Notes: generated from the sequence alone by a model not told the origin. Shown: positions 15,374 to 25,290, counted from the stretch's first letter. The stretch: 64,000 nt of DNA from Marinicrinis sediminis (GCF_042685085.1 NZ_JBHUMM010000025.1:59569-123568), one strand, 5' to 3'. Program-made: numbers and translations.

Positions 15374-16660
15374 TTATCTCGTCGGCAACATGTCGAAGCT
15401 GCCGTCTGATTTCTGTATCGCCCACATCGGGATCATCTCGACGTATTTCTCATTCACACTCGCCTGGAAGGCTGGGAACACGTGAACGATCTCATTGCGG
15501 GACGAATGAGCTGCAATCAGCTCCTGCAACCGGTCGCCCCCGACCAGCGTCATCTCCGTGCGCGATACTTCCTCCTGCAACTGCAACATAGACCGCTCAT
15601 AGTTTGAGACGATGGACTTCTGCATGGTCAGCCTGATCTGCCCATACGGCTGCATCTCAGTGGCGATAACCGGGTACATGCCGATATATTGCATAAACGT
15701 AAACTGCTGATTCCATGGTTCGGGGTACGCTTGCAGCATGTACGTCCCATTCCAGCCCCCGTGCTGATTAATGAACTGCACCGCACTGTAGAAATGATTG
15801 CGGATGTCGGCCCACTCCTGCACAGGTGCAACGGGATCAGAGTACGCCATCCATTTGTCGAGCTGATTGATCTGCAAGCCGCGTTTGCCATCGGTGTAGA
15901 TCTCGGTGCCATCCTTCTCCGCGAAGTTGCGGCTAATACTCGGATCTACAAACAAGCTATTCTTCCACTGCTCCGGTGTAAATGTCTCATACGTAAATTT
16001 CAGTCGCACAGCCGGCAGGTTCTGTTCTGGCAAGTAATACAGGCCATCCCTCGATCGATAGTTGTTCTGGCTGTTCATATATTCCCCGAAGGCCACATAC
16101 TGCTCAATATCGCTCGGCTGCAAGTCAGCCTGTGTCGATTCATACACATTCAGGCCATTGCCGGAGAAGAAGTACACCCGAACCTCGCTGTCTCCTTCCC
16201 CTTCATTGGCAATCCAGATCCGGTTGATCTCATCATCGGTATAGATAAAATCCCCGCGCAATTGCAGGATGGTCTGGAGGATCGAGATCGGAATGCTATC
16301 CTGGAAACGAATTTCCAGACCGCGCGTTGTGGTGCGCAGCTCCTCCCAGTTCTTCGCACTTCTGGACAGAGGACGGAAACCGTCGAACGTACGCTGCTTG
16401 ATCTTCTCCTCGTAGATTTTCTTGTAGAACTCCTGCGACGGATACAGCACGGAATGGCGATCGTCACCGAAATGAAGCACGATTTCCCGCGGGAACAGCA
16501 GATCCTGCACCTCCAGCCGAGACCCTTCCAGCTCGGTCTGCACATAAGAGGTGCTGTCCATGCGCTCGAACTCCGGCTTGCTGTTCACGAGCAGGAAGGT
16601 CTGCCATAAACTGACGACAACCAGCAAGGACAACAACGTGGATTTCAGCTTCTCATACAC
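15374..16660 (-). CDS. walH: WalH (YycH), regulator of WalK
   Basis: 428 residues from GTG 16660. N-terminal anchor (about 7-27) and a large extracellular domain of the YycH family. It binds WalK through its transmembrane helix, together with WalI. It overlaps the 3' end of walK by 8 bases, so translation is probably coupled. Confidence 0.9.
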   Translation of the reverse strand: MYEKLKSTLLSLLVVVSLWQTFLLVNSKPEFERMDSTSYVQTELEGSRLEVQDLLFPREIVLHFGDDRHSVLYPSQEFYKKIYEEKIKQRTFDGFRPLSRSAKNWEELRTTTRGLEIRFQDSIPISILQTILQLRGDFIYTDDEINRIWIANEGEGDSEVRVYFFSGNGLNVYESTQADLQPSDIEQYVAFGEYMNSQNNYRSRDGLYYLPEQNLPAVRLKFTYETFTPEQWKNSLFVDPSISRNFAEKDGTEIYTDGKRGLQINQLDKWMAYSDPVAPVQEWADIRNHFYSAVQFINQHGGWNGTYMLQAYPEPWNQQFTFMQYIGMYPVIATEMQPYGQIRLTMQKSIVSNYERSMLQLQEEVSRTEMTLVGGDRLQELIAAHSSRNEIVHVFPAFQASVNEKYVEMIPMWAIQKSDGSFDMLPTR

Positions 16661-18500
16661 GGTTCTTCACTTCCTTCTCCACGCTGGGCAACGTAAACGT
16701 GACTGTCGTACCCTGTTGATCCCCGGCTTCCAGACCGGACTCCAGCCGAATCGTCCCGCCATGCGCCCGCACAATTTCCCGGGCAATAGAGAGACCCAGA
16801 CCGGTTCCCCCCATGTCGCGTGAACGGGCTTTGTCTACCCGGTAGAAACGCTCGAAGATTCGTTCCAGATCCTTCTTCGGAATGCCCACACCCGTATCCT
16901 GTACCTTAAAGGCAATCCAGTCGCCCGGGACGGCATACGCCTCCAGCCTGATCTGTCCTCCTGCAGGTGTATACTTGATCGCATTGGAAACCAGGTTATC
17001 CAGTACCTGATCCATCGCATCACTGTCCACATAGGCATCCGGCAATCCATCCTCCAGAATGAGCGCGATGTCGATATCCTTCTGCTGCAACTGGAAGGAG
17101 AAGCGATCGGCCACAATCTCCAACATGTCTTCCACCGATGCGGCCTGCTTGTGCAGAACGGCCTGCTTGCTGTCGAATCGGGACAAGTGAAGCAGATCAT
17201 TGACCAGCCGGATCATGCGCTCCGTTTCATTGCGCGTTACGCCGAGAAACTTGTTGGCCAGTTCCGGGTCGTCCATTACCCCTTCATCCAGCGCTTCCAG
17301 ATAACTCTTGATCGTCGTCAGCGGCGTACGCAGCTCATGGGACACATTGGCTACAAACTCTCGTCTGGACTGATCCAGTTTCTCTTCTTCGGTTACATCC
17401 TCCAGCACAATAATCGTCCCGGTCAGCAGCCCTTCACTGCGCCGAATCGGGGTAAAGGTGACTTTGATCTTGAGGGGTTCATTCAGTTCATGCGTATGAA
17501 AATCGATGACCGTCGTATGGTCATCGCCTAGTACGTACTGATCAATCTCCGGCTTGGTAATGCCGAGAAAATCGGCAATCTCTCTGCCTGCGGCCTGCTG
17601 CTCCGTCACTTGCAATATCTGCAATGCTCTCGTATTCATCAGCAGAATCGTGCCAGTATCATCCGTCGCCACCACGCCATCGCTCATGTTGGACAGAATC
17701 GAGGCCAGCTTGTTTTTCTCCTCCTCGATCGAGGACAGGGCTTCCTTCAGTCGCATGGTCATATGGTTAAAGGCGTGTCCCAGCTGTCCAATCTCATCAT
17801 AGCCGATAATATGCAACCGCTGATGAAAGTCTCCGTCCGCTATGGCTGTGGCTCGCCTAGTGATCGCCTTGATCGGCGTTGTGATCGTATTGGCGAGGAT
17901 AATGCCCAGAATCGCCGTCAGGGCCAGCGCGATCAAGGTCCCGGCTATGAAGATCTGGTTAATGCTGTCGATTGTGCCGAACAGTTCCTCCATGGAAGCA
18001 ATCATGTAGATGGCGCCCACGATTTTCGTACCGTCCTTCACGGGCAAGGCGAGTGCTTTCTTGCGCACGTCAAAGGCATCGATGACATCCCGCTCTTGAT
18101 CCTTAATCCCCTGCAACGCCCGGCTGATCGTCGGATCGGTGTTCTTCTGTCCGACGTCTCCGGCATACATGGAGGAGCTGAGGACGATGCCGTTCAAATC
18201 GATGACCTGAATCTCGGCCCCGATAATCTGGTTAAAGTTGGTGACGACATCGTTCAGGCTCTCTTTCTTGGTCACGGTTTCCTCCGATTGCAGGTCGGCT
18301 TTTACCGCCAGGTACGGACGGACATACTCAGCCAGCAGGCTGGCTTTGCCATTGAGATCCTCGGAGAAATTATTGCGAAATGAGTCTTCCATCGTCTTCA
18401 CGAAATAGACGCCAATGAGTTGCATGGCAATCAGAATGAGCAAGACGTAGATGACAATGAGCTTCATCTGAAGCGTTTGATAAAAGCGAAGGCTCTTCAT
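16653..18500 (-). CDS. walK: WalK (YycG) essential sensor histidine kinase
   Basis: 615 residues. Two membrane segments (about 13-34 and 183-204) flank an extracellular Cache/PAS-like domain. HAMP (205-257), cytoplasmic PAS (262-370), HisKA with H388 (SHELRTPL) and HATPase with N box (DNLVSNAIKYTP), G1 (DTGVGIP) and G2 (GGTGLGLSIA) follow. It phosphorylates WalR to control cell-wall hydrolases. It starts 10 bases after walR. All domains are intact. Confidence 0.97.
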   Translation of the reverse strand: MKSLRFYQTLQMKLIVIYVLLILIAMQLIGVYFVKTMEDSFRNNFSEDLNGKASLLAEYVRPYLAVKADLQSEETVTKKESLNDVVTNFNQIIGAEIQVIDLNGIVLSSSMYAGDVGQKNTDPTISRALQGIKDQERDVIDAFDVRKKALALPVKDGTKIVGAIYMIASMEELFGTIDSINQIFIAGTLIALALTAILGIILANTITTPIKAITRRATAIADGDFHQRLHIIGYDEIGQLGHAFNHMTMRLKEALSSIEEEKNKLASILSNMSDGVVATDDTGTILLMNTRALQILQVTEQQAAGREIADFLGITKPEIDQYVLGDDHTTVIDFHTHELNEPLKIKVTFTPIRRSEGLLTGTIIVLEDVTEEEKLDQSRREFVANVSHELRTPLTTIKSYLEALDEGVMDDPELANKFLGVTRNETERMIRLVNDLLHLSRFDSKQAVLHKQAASVEDMLEIVADRFSFQLQQKDIDIALILEDGLPDAYVDSDAMDQVLDNLVSNAIKYTPAGGQIRLEAYAVPGDWIAFKVQDTGVGIPKKDLERIFERFYRVDKARSRDMGGTGLGLSIAREIVRAHGGTIRLESGLEAGDQQGTTVTFTLPSVEKEVKNRV

Positions 18501-18510
18501 TCGCTCCCTC

Positions 18511-19215
18511 CTATTTGCGAGCCGCCATCATATAGCCAAGACCCCTGCGGGTGACAATATATTCCGGCTTGCTGGGATCATCCTCAATCTTCTCTCTTAA
18601 ACGACGAATGGTCACATCCACGGTGCGGACATCGCCAAAATATTCAAATCCCCAAACCTGCTGCAGCAAATGCTCACGTGTCATCACCTTGCCGGAATGC
18701 TTGACCAGGTAATGCAGGAGCTCGAATTCCCGATGCGTCAGATCCAGTGCATCTTCGTCCTTGTAGGCCACGAACATGTTGGTGTCGATCCGCAGATTCA
18801 TATAGCGCAAATCCGGATCACTCTGCTTCGTCTGCTGCCCCTGCTGCCTGGAAGTCTGTCTGCGCAGATGCGCCTTCACCCGGGCCAGCAGCTCCCGTGT
18901 GCCAAAGGGCTTGGTCACATAGTCATCCGCGCCCATTTCCAGGCCCAGTACTTTGTCCAGCTCCGTATCCTTGGCTGTCAGCATAATGATCGGGGTATCG
19001 ATCTGACCGCGCAACTCGCGGCATACGTCCATGCCATCCTTCACAGGCAGCATGAGATCCAGCAGGATGAGGTCGGGTCGCTCTGACAGCGCCTGATCAA
19101 TCGCCTCCTGACCGTCAAAGGCACAGACCACCTGATAGCCTTCCTTCTCCAGATTGAACTTCAGTATATCTGCAATCGGCCTCTCATCATCGACCACCAA
19201 TATTTTTCCGTACAC
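18511..19215 (-). CDS. walR: WalR (YycF) response regulator
   Basis: 234 residues from GTG 19215 with GAGGAGG upstream. Receiver domain with D9, D10 and phospho-acceptor D53 (LLDLMLP), conserved K near 100 (VTKPF), and an OmpR-type winged helix at about 130-232. It is the essential activator of cell-wall metabolism genes and the first gene of the wal operon. Confidence 0.97.
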   Translation of the reverse strand: MYGKILVVDDERPIADILKFNLEKEGYQVVCAFDGQEAIDQALSERPDLILLDLMLPVKDGMDVCRELRGQIDTPIIMLTAKDTELDKVLGLEMGADDYVTKPFGTRELLARVKAHLRRQTSRQQGQQTKQSDPDLRYMNLRIDTNMFVAYKDEDALDLTHREFELLHYLVKHSGKVMTREHLLQQVWGFEYFGDVRTVDVTIRRLREKIEDDPSKPEYIVTRRGLGYMMAARK

Positions 19216-19284
19216 TGCCGCATCCTCCTCTGCCGCCTGGCTGTAACGTCCAATATACTCTAGTCATATTCTATCATATCTACA

Positions 19285-19325
19285 ACAAAAAGAGACAGGC
19301 TGGAGGAATCCCCCAGGCTGTCTCT
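19285..19325 (-). terminator. Rho-independent terminator of the M23 peptidase gene
   Basis: A 13-bp stem with one mismatch (19291-19303 with 19313-19325) followed on the minus strand by TTTTTGTTG. It separates the peptidase from walR. Confidence 0.85.
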
Positions 19326-19359
19326 CTGTCTATTTCTATCGAAGTTCTCTATGCGAGAT

Positions 19360-20952
19360 TTAGTTCAAATAAGTTAATGGATTCGTATAGCTTCCATTTT
19401 TCAAAATTTCAAAATGCAAATGAACCCCTGTCGAATTGCCGGTATTGCCCATCACGCCCACCTGCTCGCCCTTTTCCACTTTGGTGCCTGCGGATACGGA
19501 AACTTTGTTCAGGTGCGCATACAGCGTCTGGTAGCCATTTTTGTGATCGATGATGACGGCATTACCATAACCGGATTTCTTCCCGGCGAACGTCACCTCA
19601 CCGCTGTCTGCGGCAAGAATCGTCTTGTCCTTGGATACCATATCAATGCCCTTGTGCATGCTGCCCCAGCGCATGCCGTAGCTGCTGGTCAACGTGCCGC
19701 CTTTTACAGGCCAGGCGAAGTTTCCGGTGCCCTCGCCCTTGATGACCTTGGTTCCCTTCACGATGACAGCTGGAACGGATTCAACGAGAATCTCTTCGCC
19801 CACCAGCTCTTCCTCCATCAGGTTGCCGTTGACAGACGTGAGACGGAAAGTCATCAGCTTTTTGCCGTCTTTACCTTGCTGCACGACCTTGGTCTTGCCC
19901 ATTTTCATATTGTCATCGTATTCATACTGCGTCTGATACTGAATCTCCTGCACTTCCTGGGTCGTCTCCACGGTCTTCACGGAGAGTCCCGGCTGCAGCA
20001 CGGTCAGGTCGAGCTCGTCGCCCACCCGAATCATATCATTCACGATCCATGCATTGTTTTCATAGATCACTTGTTTGGAAATATCAAATCGACTGGCAAT
20101 CGCGGAGATACTGTCGCCTTCCTGTACCACATACTTCACAGGCTTCACATTGCCGGTCTCAAGCTTCTGCTTCACCTGCTCGGAATCACTGAACAGGATA
20201 TCGGGCTGATCCAGTTTGTCAGCGTCTATCTCCACTTCCTTCACGGAAACAGGCTCAACAAAATCCACCGATTCCAGCTTGTTGACGGTCTTTCCGGTAT
20301 CTGCGGACTGGGAGCCTGAAGCTTCAGCACTCGCAGAAAGCACCTTCACGTCACTTGCTGCTTCCGGTTTGGATGCAGGTGTAAATTTGGCTTTTAATGA
20401 TTCCAGTACCTGATTGGCTTCGGCTTTCGTCTTGAAGACACCGACGACCTTGTCTCCGACAACCAGCTCCACCCCGAAGGCTTGCGGCTCAATGAGCTCT
20501 TCCAGCTTCTCCAGGACTAGAGCGTCATCACTCTCTGCCATGAAAGCCCTTTCACTCTTGAAGTCGATTCCGTCATCGTTAAACGCGAGTTTGACATCTG
20601 CGTGCTCAGACTGCACGGTGTCCACGACTTCCTCTACGTGGTTCAGCACCTTCTCTTCACTACTGGCAACGCCAATCAGTTCATCCTGAAAATATACTTC
20701 ATAGACTTCATTCATATTCGCTTCTACATATTCATGACCCGCATAGGTAGCACCCGCGAGGATCGTCAGGGCTCCAGCTGTGGCTCCGATTCTTAATTTG
20801 TAAGCAGACCATTTGGATGGTGCTGTCTTGGATGGTTCTACATGCTGAACGTTTAGGGCTTCGACATTGGGATCGTGTGCACGATTCGTATTCAGTTTTC
20901 GTTTAGGCAGAATGGACTTCATCCATCCCTTTCCTTTGTTCATCCAATTCAT
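19360..20952 (-). CDS. M23 peptidoglycan endopeptidase with LysM and G5 domains
   Basis: 530 residues. Basic cytoplasmic N-terminus, one membrane segment (about 52-72), then a long extracellular region: LysM at about 272-316 (YVVQEGDSISAIASRFDIS), G5 at about 320-395, and M23 peptidase at about 415-528 with zinc ligands in HKGIDM and HLHFE. It would cut cross-linked peptidoglycan at the cell surface. Its position next to walR suggests a role in WalRK-controlled wall turnover, but no clear WalR box was found in its upstream region. Confidence 0.92.
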   Translation of the reverse strand: MNWMNKGKGWMKSILPKRKLNTNRAHDPNVEALNVQHVEPSKTAPSKWSAYKLRIGATAGALTILAGATYAGHEYVEANMNEVYEVYFQDELIGVASSEEKVLNHVEEVVDTVQSEHADVKLAFNDDGIDFKSERAFMAESDDALVLEKLEELIEPQAFGVELVVGDKVVGVFKTKAEANQVLESLKAKFTPASKPEAASDVKVLSASAEASGSQSADTGKTVNKLESVDFVEPVSVKEVEIDADKLDQPDILFSDSEQVKQKLETGNVKPVKYVVQEGDSISAIASRFDISKQVIYENNAWIVNDMIRVGDELDLTVLQPGLSVKTVETTQEVQEIQYQTQYEYDDNMKMGKTKVVQQGKDGKKLMTFRLTSVNGNLMEEELVGEEILVESVPAVIVKGTKVIKGEGTGNFAWPVKGGTLTSSYGMRWGSMHKGIDMVSKDKTILAADSGEVTFAGKKSGYGNAVIIDHKNGYQTLYAHLNKVSVSAGTKVEKGEQVGVMGNTGNSTGVHLHFEILKNGSYTNPLTYLN

Positions 20953-21077
20953 GTGTATACCTCACAACCAAGGCTGTATTTGTACAAAATCTCTTTTATA
21001 CTGTACCACAGCATGGACCGTTCGGCAATTGTTTTTGACCCCAATGACTTTTAACAAGGGATTATATGATTAGTCTT

Positions 21078-21692
21078 TTATTGATATTTTTCAATTAGCG
21101 AGAGCAGCTCATCCAGTTCCTCCGGGCTCACATACGTGCCGATCAATTCCTTCATGGCGATAAACTCGGAGGTCGTAATGCCATTCTCCATGTAGGTGGA
21201 TAATGTCTGCAGCTCCTCCTGAGGCAACTTGGTAATCAGCATACTGAAAATCTGCATCTTGTCCTCCGCAGACAGCTTGTCTTTCGTATCATGGAAATCT
21301 TCGGTCGAGATGATCACTTCATCCTCTTCCCCGTGCTGTACCGTGCCGCTGCTGAACACGGGCAGCGCATCTTGTCCTTCCGGCTCTGACTGCTCCTGCT
21401 CCACGGGTTCGGACTCGGTATCCGCCGGAATCGGATCATCAAGGCGCGCCTGTTCCTCTCCGACCTGTCTGGCCCACTGCTCGGTCCGATCACTCGTGCT
21501 GGGCATCCATTGCTGCGTCAGTCCGGTAAGCAGATCGCCGACCTGTACGGTGTCGCCTGACAAATTGAGATTCCACTTCATCAGTTGCTCTTCGATATAC
21601 CACTGCACCGCATAAATGGAAGCCGTAGATGATACCAGGCTTACCATGATACAAAACAGCATTGCTTTGATACCCCGTTTAATCCATCTCAT
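21078..21692 (-). CDS. Conserved hypothetical membrane-anchored protein
   Basis: 204 residues with one N-terminal membrane segment (about 10-30), an acidic low-complexity spacer and a C-terminal helical domain (AEDKMQIFSMLITKLPQEEL, later YVSPEELDELLSLIEKY). AGGAGG precedes the ATG. Lineage-specific; function unknown. It lies between purA and the M23 gene. Confidence 0.65.
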   Translation of the reverse strand: MRWIKRGIKAMLFCIMVSLVSSTASIYAVQWYIEEQLMKWNLNLSGDTVQVGDLLTGLTQQWMPSTSDRTEQWARQVGEEQARLDDPIPADTESEPVEQEQSEPEGQDALPVFSSGTVQHGEEDEVIISTEDFHDTKDKLSAEDKMQIFSMLITKLPQEELQTLSTYMENGITTSEFIAMKELIGTYVSPEELDELLSLIEKYQ

Positions 21693-21906
21693 GCTCCATG
21701 GCCTCCTGCCGTCTGTCTGCTGACTTGATCCTCACTAGTATTGACGAAGGGGATGGAATTGTATTCCATAGAAATGAAATTTATAAAGGGATTTACCTAA
21801 TGAAATAAGCTGCCCGGGCAGAGAACCGGTGATCGGTACTCCGCACAAGCAGCTTATGACAGGTGGTGAATGATGCTAGATGAAATGGCAAGGTCTCTTG
21901 TGACCT

Positions 21907-23190
21907 TTACGCATAGATCGGACGAACGATATTGGTCTGCTCCCGGTTCCGTCCAACGGAGAAGATCGAGATTGGAATCCCGGTAAGCTGACTGACCCGC
22001 TCCAGGAAATGTCTCGTATTATCAGGCAGATCACTCAGGGAGCGCGCACCTGTAATGTCTTCAGACCAGCCTGGAAGCTCTTCATACACCGCTTCGCATT
22101 CAGCCAGCATGTTCAGGTTAGCCGGATAGTGCTCAATGAGCTCACCCTGGTATTTGTATGCCGTACAGATCTTGACCGTTTCCAGACCAGACAGGACATC
22201 CAGTGAGTTCAGTGACAATCCGGTAATGCCGCTTACCCGACGTGCATGACGCACGACAACACTGTCAAACCAGCCGACGCGGCGTGCACGGCCTGTCGTG
22301 GTGCCATATTCATGTCCCTTGTCGCGAATCCAGTCGCCGGTTTGGTTGTTCAGCTCAGTTGGAAACGGGCCGTCTCCGACGCGAGTGGTGTAAGCCTTGG
22401 CTACCCCGATTACCTGATGAATCTTGGTCGGTCCGACACCAGAGCCGATACATACCCCGCCTGCGGTCGGATTGGAGGACGTTACGTATGGGTAGGTGCC
22501 CTGGTCGATATCCAGCATCACACCCTGTGCCCCTTCGAACAGCACCCGGCGGCCTTCATCGATGGCGTTATTGAGCACCACGGAGGTGTCCACGACATAC
22601 GGACGAAGCTCTTCGGCATAGCCCAGGTAGTCCTGAAGCATCTGATCGATGTCCAGCGCCTCGCCGCCATACATTTCGATCAGCTGGTTTTTCTCTGCTG
22701 CAATGTGGCGCATTTTCAGTTCAAATACTTCTGCGTCCAGCAGATCCGCGATCCGAATGCCGATCCGGGCTGCCTTGTCCATGTAAGCTGGACCGATCCC
22801 TTTGCGTGTGGTGCCGATTTTGTTCGGTCCCTTGCGCTCTTCCTCCAGCTCATCCTGAACAAGGTGGTAAGGCAAAATAATATGCGCGCGATCACTGATG
22901 CGCAGGTTGTCAGTTGAGAAGCCATTTTCATGAATGTATGCAATTTCTTCAATGAGCGCTTTCGGGTTCAATACCATTCCGTTCCCGATCACACATTCTT
23001 TGTCGCCATAAAAAATACCGGAAGGAATTAAATGCAGCTTGTATTTTTTATCTCCAATCAAAATGGTATGTCCGGCGTTATTTCCGCCTTGATATCTGGC
23101 TACGACCTCTGCTGATTCTGCCAGATAATCGGTGATTTTCCCTTTGCCTTCGTCTCCCCACTGGGTTCCGACTACAACAACGGTTGACAT
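21907..23190 (-). CDS. purA: Adenylosuccinate synthetase
   Basis: 427 residues from ATG 23190 (GGGGG 9 bases upstream); the frame extends 36 codons further through the promoter region, so the longer form is rejected. N-terminal QWGDEGKGK phosphate loop, GIGPAYMDK and VGWFDSVVVRHA are diagnostic. It converts IMP and aspartate to adenylosuccinate with GTP, the first step to AMP. It has its own promoter and a PurR-type operator. Confidence 0.98.
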   Translation of the reverse strand: MSTVVVVGTQWGDEGKGKITDYLAESAEVVARYQGGNNAGHTILIGDKKYKLHLIPSGIFYGDKECVIGNGMVLNPKALIEEIAYIHENGFSTDNLRISDRAHIILPYHLVQDELEEERKGPNKIGTTRKGIGPAYMDKAARIGIRIADLLDAEVFELKMRHIAAEKNQLIEMYGGEALDIDQMLQDYLGYAEELRPYVVDTSVVLNNAIDEGRRVLFEGAQGVMLDIDQGTYPYVTSSNPTAGGVCIGSGVGPTKIHQVIGVAKAYTTRVGDGPFPTELNNQTGDWIRDKGHEYGTTTGRARRVGWFDSVVVRHARRVSGITGLSLNSLDVLSGLETVKICTAYKYQGELIEHYPANLNMLAECEAVYEELPGWSEDITGARSLSDLPDNTRHFLERVSQLTGIPISIFSVGRNREQTNIVRPIYA

Positions 23191-23254
23191 CTGTTCATAC
23201 CCCCATCGGGTGTACGGTGACACCACGTATATTTCCGCATTTTGCGGCATTCTA

Positions 23255-23283
23255 AGTGTAGCAATCCCTTCCATTAAAGTCAA
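23255..23283 (-). promoter_or_regulatory. purA promoter
   Basis: On the minus strand TTGACT (23278-23283) and TACACT (23255-23260) are 17 bases apart. The predicted start is near 23248, giving a leader of about 58 bases before the purA ATG. Confidence 0.75.
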
Positions 23284-23285
23284 TG

Positions 23286-23325
23286 AAAAAACGAACAATT
23301 AGGTATGTCCATACCCAATTGTTCG
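23286..23325 (-). terminator. dnaB terminator coinciding with the PurBox pair
   Basis: CGAACAATT (23292-23300) pairs with AATTGTTCG (23317-23325), with an inner GGTATG/CATACC stem and a T run on the minus strand (23286-23291). It lies 28 bases after the dnaB stop. The same inverted repeat forms the PurR operator. Confidence 0.75.
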
Positions 23326-23331
23326 GAAAGC
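23286..23331. promoter_or_regulatory. Paired PurBox operator (PurR) upstream of purA
   Basis: Two inverted PurBoxes resemble the B. subtilis consensus (A/T-rich, then CCGAACAAT): ACGAACAAT on the plus strand at 23291-23299 and CCGAACAAT on the minus strand at 23318-23326. With a start near 23248 they sit at about -38 to -51 and -70 to -83, close to the B. subtilis pur operator layout (-39 to -52 and -68 to -81). PurR would repress purA when PRPP is low. Confidence 0.7.
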
Positions 23332-23352
23332 AGGCGATAGATGCCGGTTCAA

Positions 23353-24729
23353 CTAGGCGCCTGCCCCCATCTCATCGTGAGAACGGTCGTAGTTGACGAA
23401 TTTATTGTAATGTTTGAGAAAGACCAGCTCAACGGTGCCTACCGGCCCGTTCCGCTGCTTCGCAATGATAATCTCGATAATATTTTTCTTCTCGGTATCC
23501 TGATTGTAATAATCATCCCGATACAGGAAGGCCACGATATCCGCATCCTGCTCAATCGATCCGGATTCCCTCAGGTCAGACATCATCGGACGCTTGTCCT
23601 GACGCTGCTCGACACCACGGCTAAGCTGCGACAAGGCAATAACGGGAACTTCCAGCTCCCTGGCGATCTGCTTCAATGTTCGGGAGATCTCTGAAACCTC
23701 CTGCTGCCGGTTGTCTGATTTGCCGCGCCCGTGTATGAGCTGCAAGTAATCAATCAGTATCATGCCCAGCCCTTTCTCACGCTTCAATCTTCGACACTTG
23801 GCCCGGATATCGGCGACGGTCAGGGCAGGTGAATCATCAATATAGATATTGGCTTCCGCCAGGGTACCGATCGCCATCGTCAGCTTCTGCCAGTCATCGT
23901 CCTCCAGATGTCCGGTGCGCAGTCGACCAGCGTCTACGTTGGATTCTGCACAGACCATCCGCTGCACGAGCTGAGCGGCTGACATCTCCAGACTGAAGAT
24001 CGCCACACTTTCATTGGCTCTCACCCCTACATTTTGTGCAATGTTCAGGGCAAAGGCGGTCTTTCCGACTGAGGGCCGCGCTGCCACGATGATCAGATCG
24101 CTGCGCTGAAAGCCGGAGGTCATTTTGTCCAGATCGACGAATCCAGAAGGGATGCCTGTCGTTCCGCCCTTGTGCTGGTACAGAAATTCCACCCGATCAA
24201 AAACGTCCATCACCACGTCACGGATAGACACAAACCCACTGCTGGAACGGCGATTGGATATTTCCATGATCCGTCGCTCCGCATCACTGAGCAGGCTGTT
24301 GACGTCCTCCGCACTGGCATAGCCTTCGGAAACAATATGAGTCGCCGTCCGTATCAGACGACGCATTAATGATTTTTCCTCTACAATAGAGGCATAATGA
24401 TCGACATTGGCCGCTGTAGGTACGGCATTGGCGAGTTGGGTCAAGTAACTGACCCCGCCCGATTCTTCCAGTTGCTTCTTGTCCTGCAGTCGGGAAGTCA
24501 CCGTGACCAGGTCCACCGGCTCCTGTTCCTCTGCCAGCTCCACCATCGCTTCATAGATCAGCTGGTGGGAAGCACGGTAAAAATCGTCCGTCTGGACGCG
24601 CTCCATCACCGTCACGAGAGAGTCACTGTCCAGCAAAATCGCTCCGAGCACGGCTTGCTCGGCTTCTACGTTCTGCGGAGGAACCCGGTCAAACAGGCCT
24701 TCCCCACCTGCGCTCAAACTTTCGCTCAT
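23353..24729 (-). CDS. dnaB: Replicative DNA helicase
   Basis: 458 residues from ATG 24729 (AAGGAG 9 bases upstream; an ATG 7 codons earlier is less well placed). N-terminal DnaB domain, then a RecA-type ATPase with Walker A ARPSVGKTA near 217-225, Walker B IDYLQL and the arginine-finger region near the C-terminus. It is the hexameric helicase (DnaC in B. subtilis) at the fork. It follows rplI after 114 bases. Confidence 0.97.
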   Translation of the reverse strand: MSESLSAGGEGLFDRVPPQNVEAEQAVLGAILLDSDSLVTVMERVQTDDFYRASHQLIYEAMVELAEEQEPVDLVTVTSRLQDKKQLEESGGVSYLTQLANAVPTAANVDHYASIVEEKSLMRRLIRTATHIVSEGYASAEDVNSLLSDAERRIMEISNRRSSSGFVSIRDVVMDVFDRVEFLYQHKGGTTGIPSGFVDLDKMTSGFQRSDLIIVAARPSVGKTAFALNIAQNVGVRANESVAIFSLEMSAAQLVQRMVCAESNVDAGRLRTGHLEDDDWQKLTMAIGTLAEANIYIDDSPALTVADIRAKCRRLKREKGLGMILIDYLQLIHGRGKSDNRQQEVSEISRTLKQIARELEVPVIALSQLSRGVEQRQDKRPMMSDLRESGSIEQDADIVAFLYRDDYYNQDTEKKNIIEIIIAKQRNGPVGTVELVFLKHYNKFVNYDRSHDEMGAGA

Positions 24730-24843
24730 GCTCGAAGTCTCCTTTTTCATATCCCATTCCAGACCTAATCATGCAACAATCTCGCCTCATAAGCAATCCT
24801 TAAATCCCACCGATTCAGGAAATGTTTGCAGCACAAGACGATC

Positions 24844-25290
24844 TTATGCTTCCTTCACCTGAACTTTCAGTACCGCTGTCACTTCCGGATGCAGCTTCAC
24901 CTGAACCTGCGTCACGCCCAAGCTGCGCACCGGATCACTCATCTCAATTTTCCGCTTGTCGACCTTGATTTTATGGCTCTTGGCGAGCTGCTCGGCAATT
25001 TGCTTATTGGTAATGGAACCAAACAAACGACCGCCCTCTCCAGCCTTCACCTCGAAATCGACGGTGAGCTTCTCCAGCTTCTCTGCCAGTTTCTTGGCTT
25101 CGTTCAATTGATCTTCTTCTTTCTTTTGCTCCGCTTTCTTCTGCTGATCGAGTTGCTTCACATTGCCTTCATTAGCGGGAATCGCCAGGTTGCGCTTGAT
25201 CAGAAAGTTCTCGGCATATCCGTCTGATACGTTTTTGGTTTCTCCTTTTTTCCCTTGGCCCTTCACGTCCTGCAAAAATATCACTTTCAT
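24844..25290 (-). CDS. rplI: Ribosomal protein bL9
   Basis: 148 residues. N-terminal MKVIFLQDVKGQGKKGE and the long connecting helix are typical of L9, which binds 23S domain V and extends from the L1 side. Its start overlaps the gdpP stop by 4 bases (ATGA), indicating coupled translation. Confidence 0.98.
   Translation of the reverse strand: MKVIFLQDVKGQGKKGETKNVSDGYAENFLIKRNLAIPANEGNVKQLDQQKKAEQKKEEDQLNEAKKLAEKLEKLTVDFEVKAGEGGRLFGSITNKQIAEQLAKSHKIKVDKRKIEMSDPVRSLGVTQVQVKLHPEVTAVLKVQVKEA

Noticed and set aside
15689..16609. 306-codon plus-strand ORF opposite walH
   Set aside because: Antisense shadow of a well-supported gene, no RBS and no recognisable motif.
17610..18383. 257-codon plus-strand ORF opposite walK
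   Set aside because: Antisense shadow of the kinase gene; no domain or RBS.
19414..20319. Long plus-strand ORF opposite the M23 peptidase gene
   Set aside because: No family resemblance; its residue content (many His, Leu, Val) reflects the antisense of a conserved coding gene.
20953..21077. WalR box upstream of the M23 peptidase
   Set aside because: TGTATT and TGTACA are adjacent rather than separated by 5 bases, so the direct-repeat consensus is not met.
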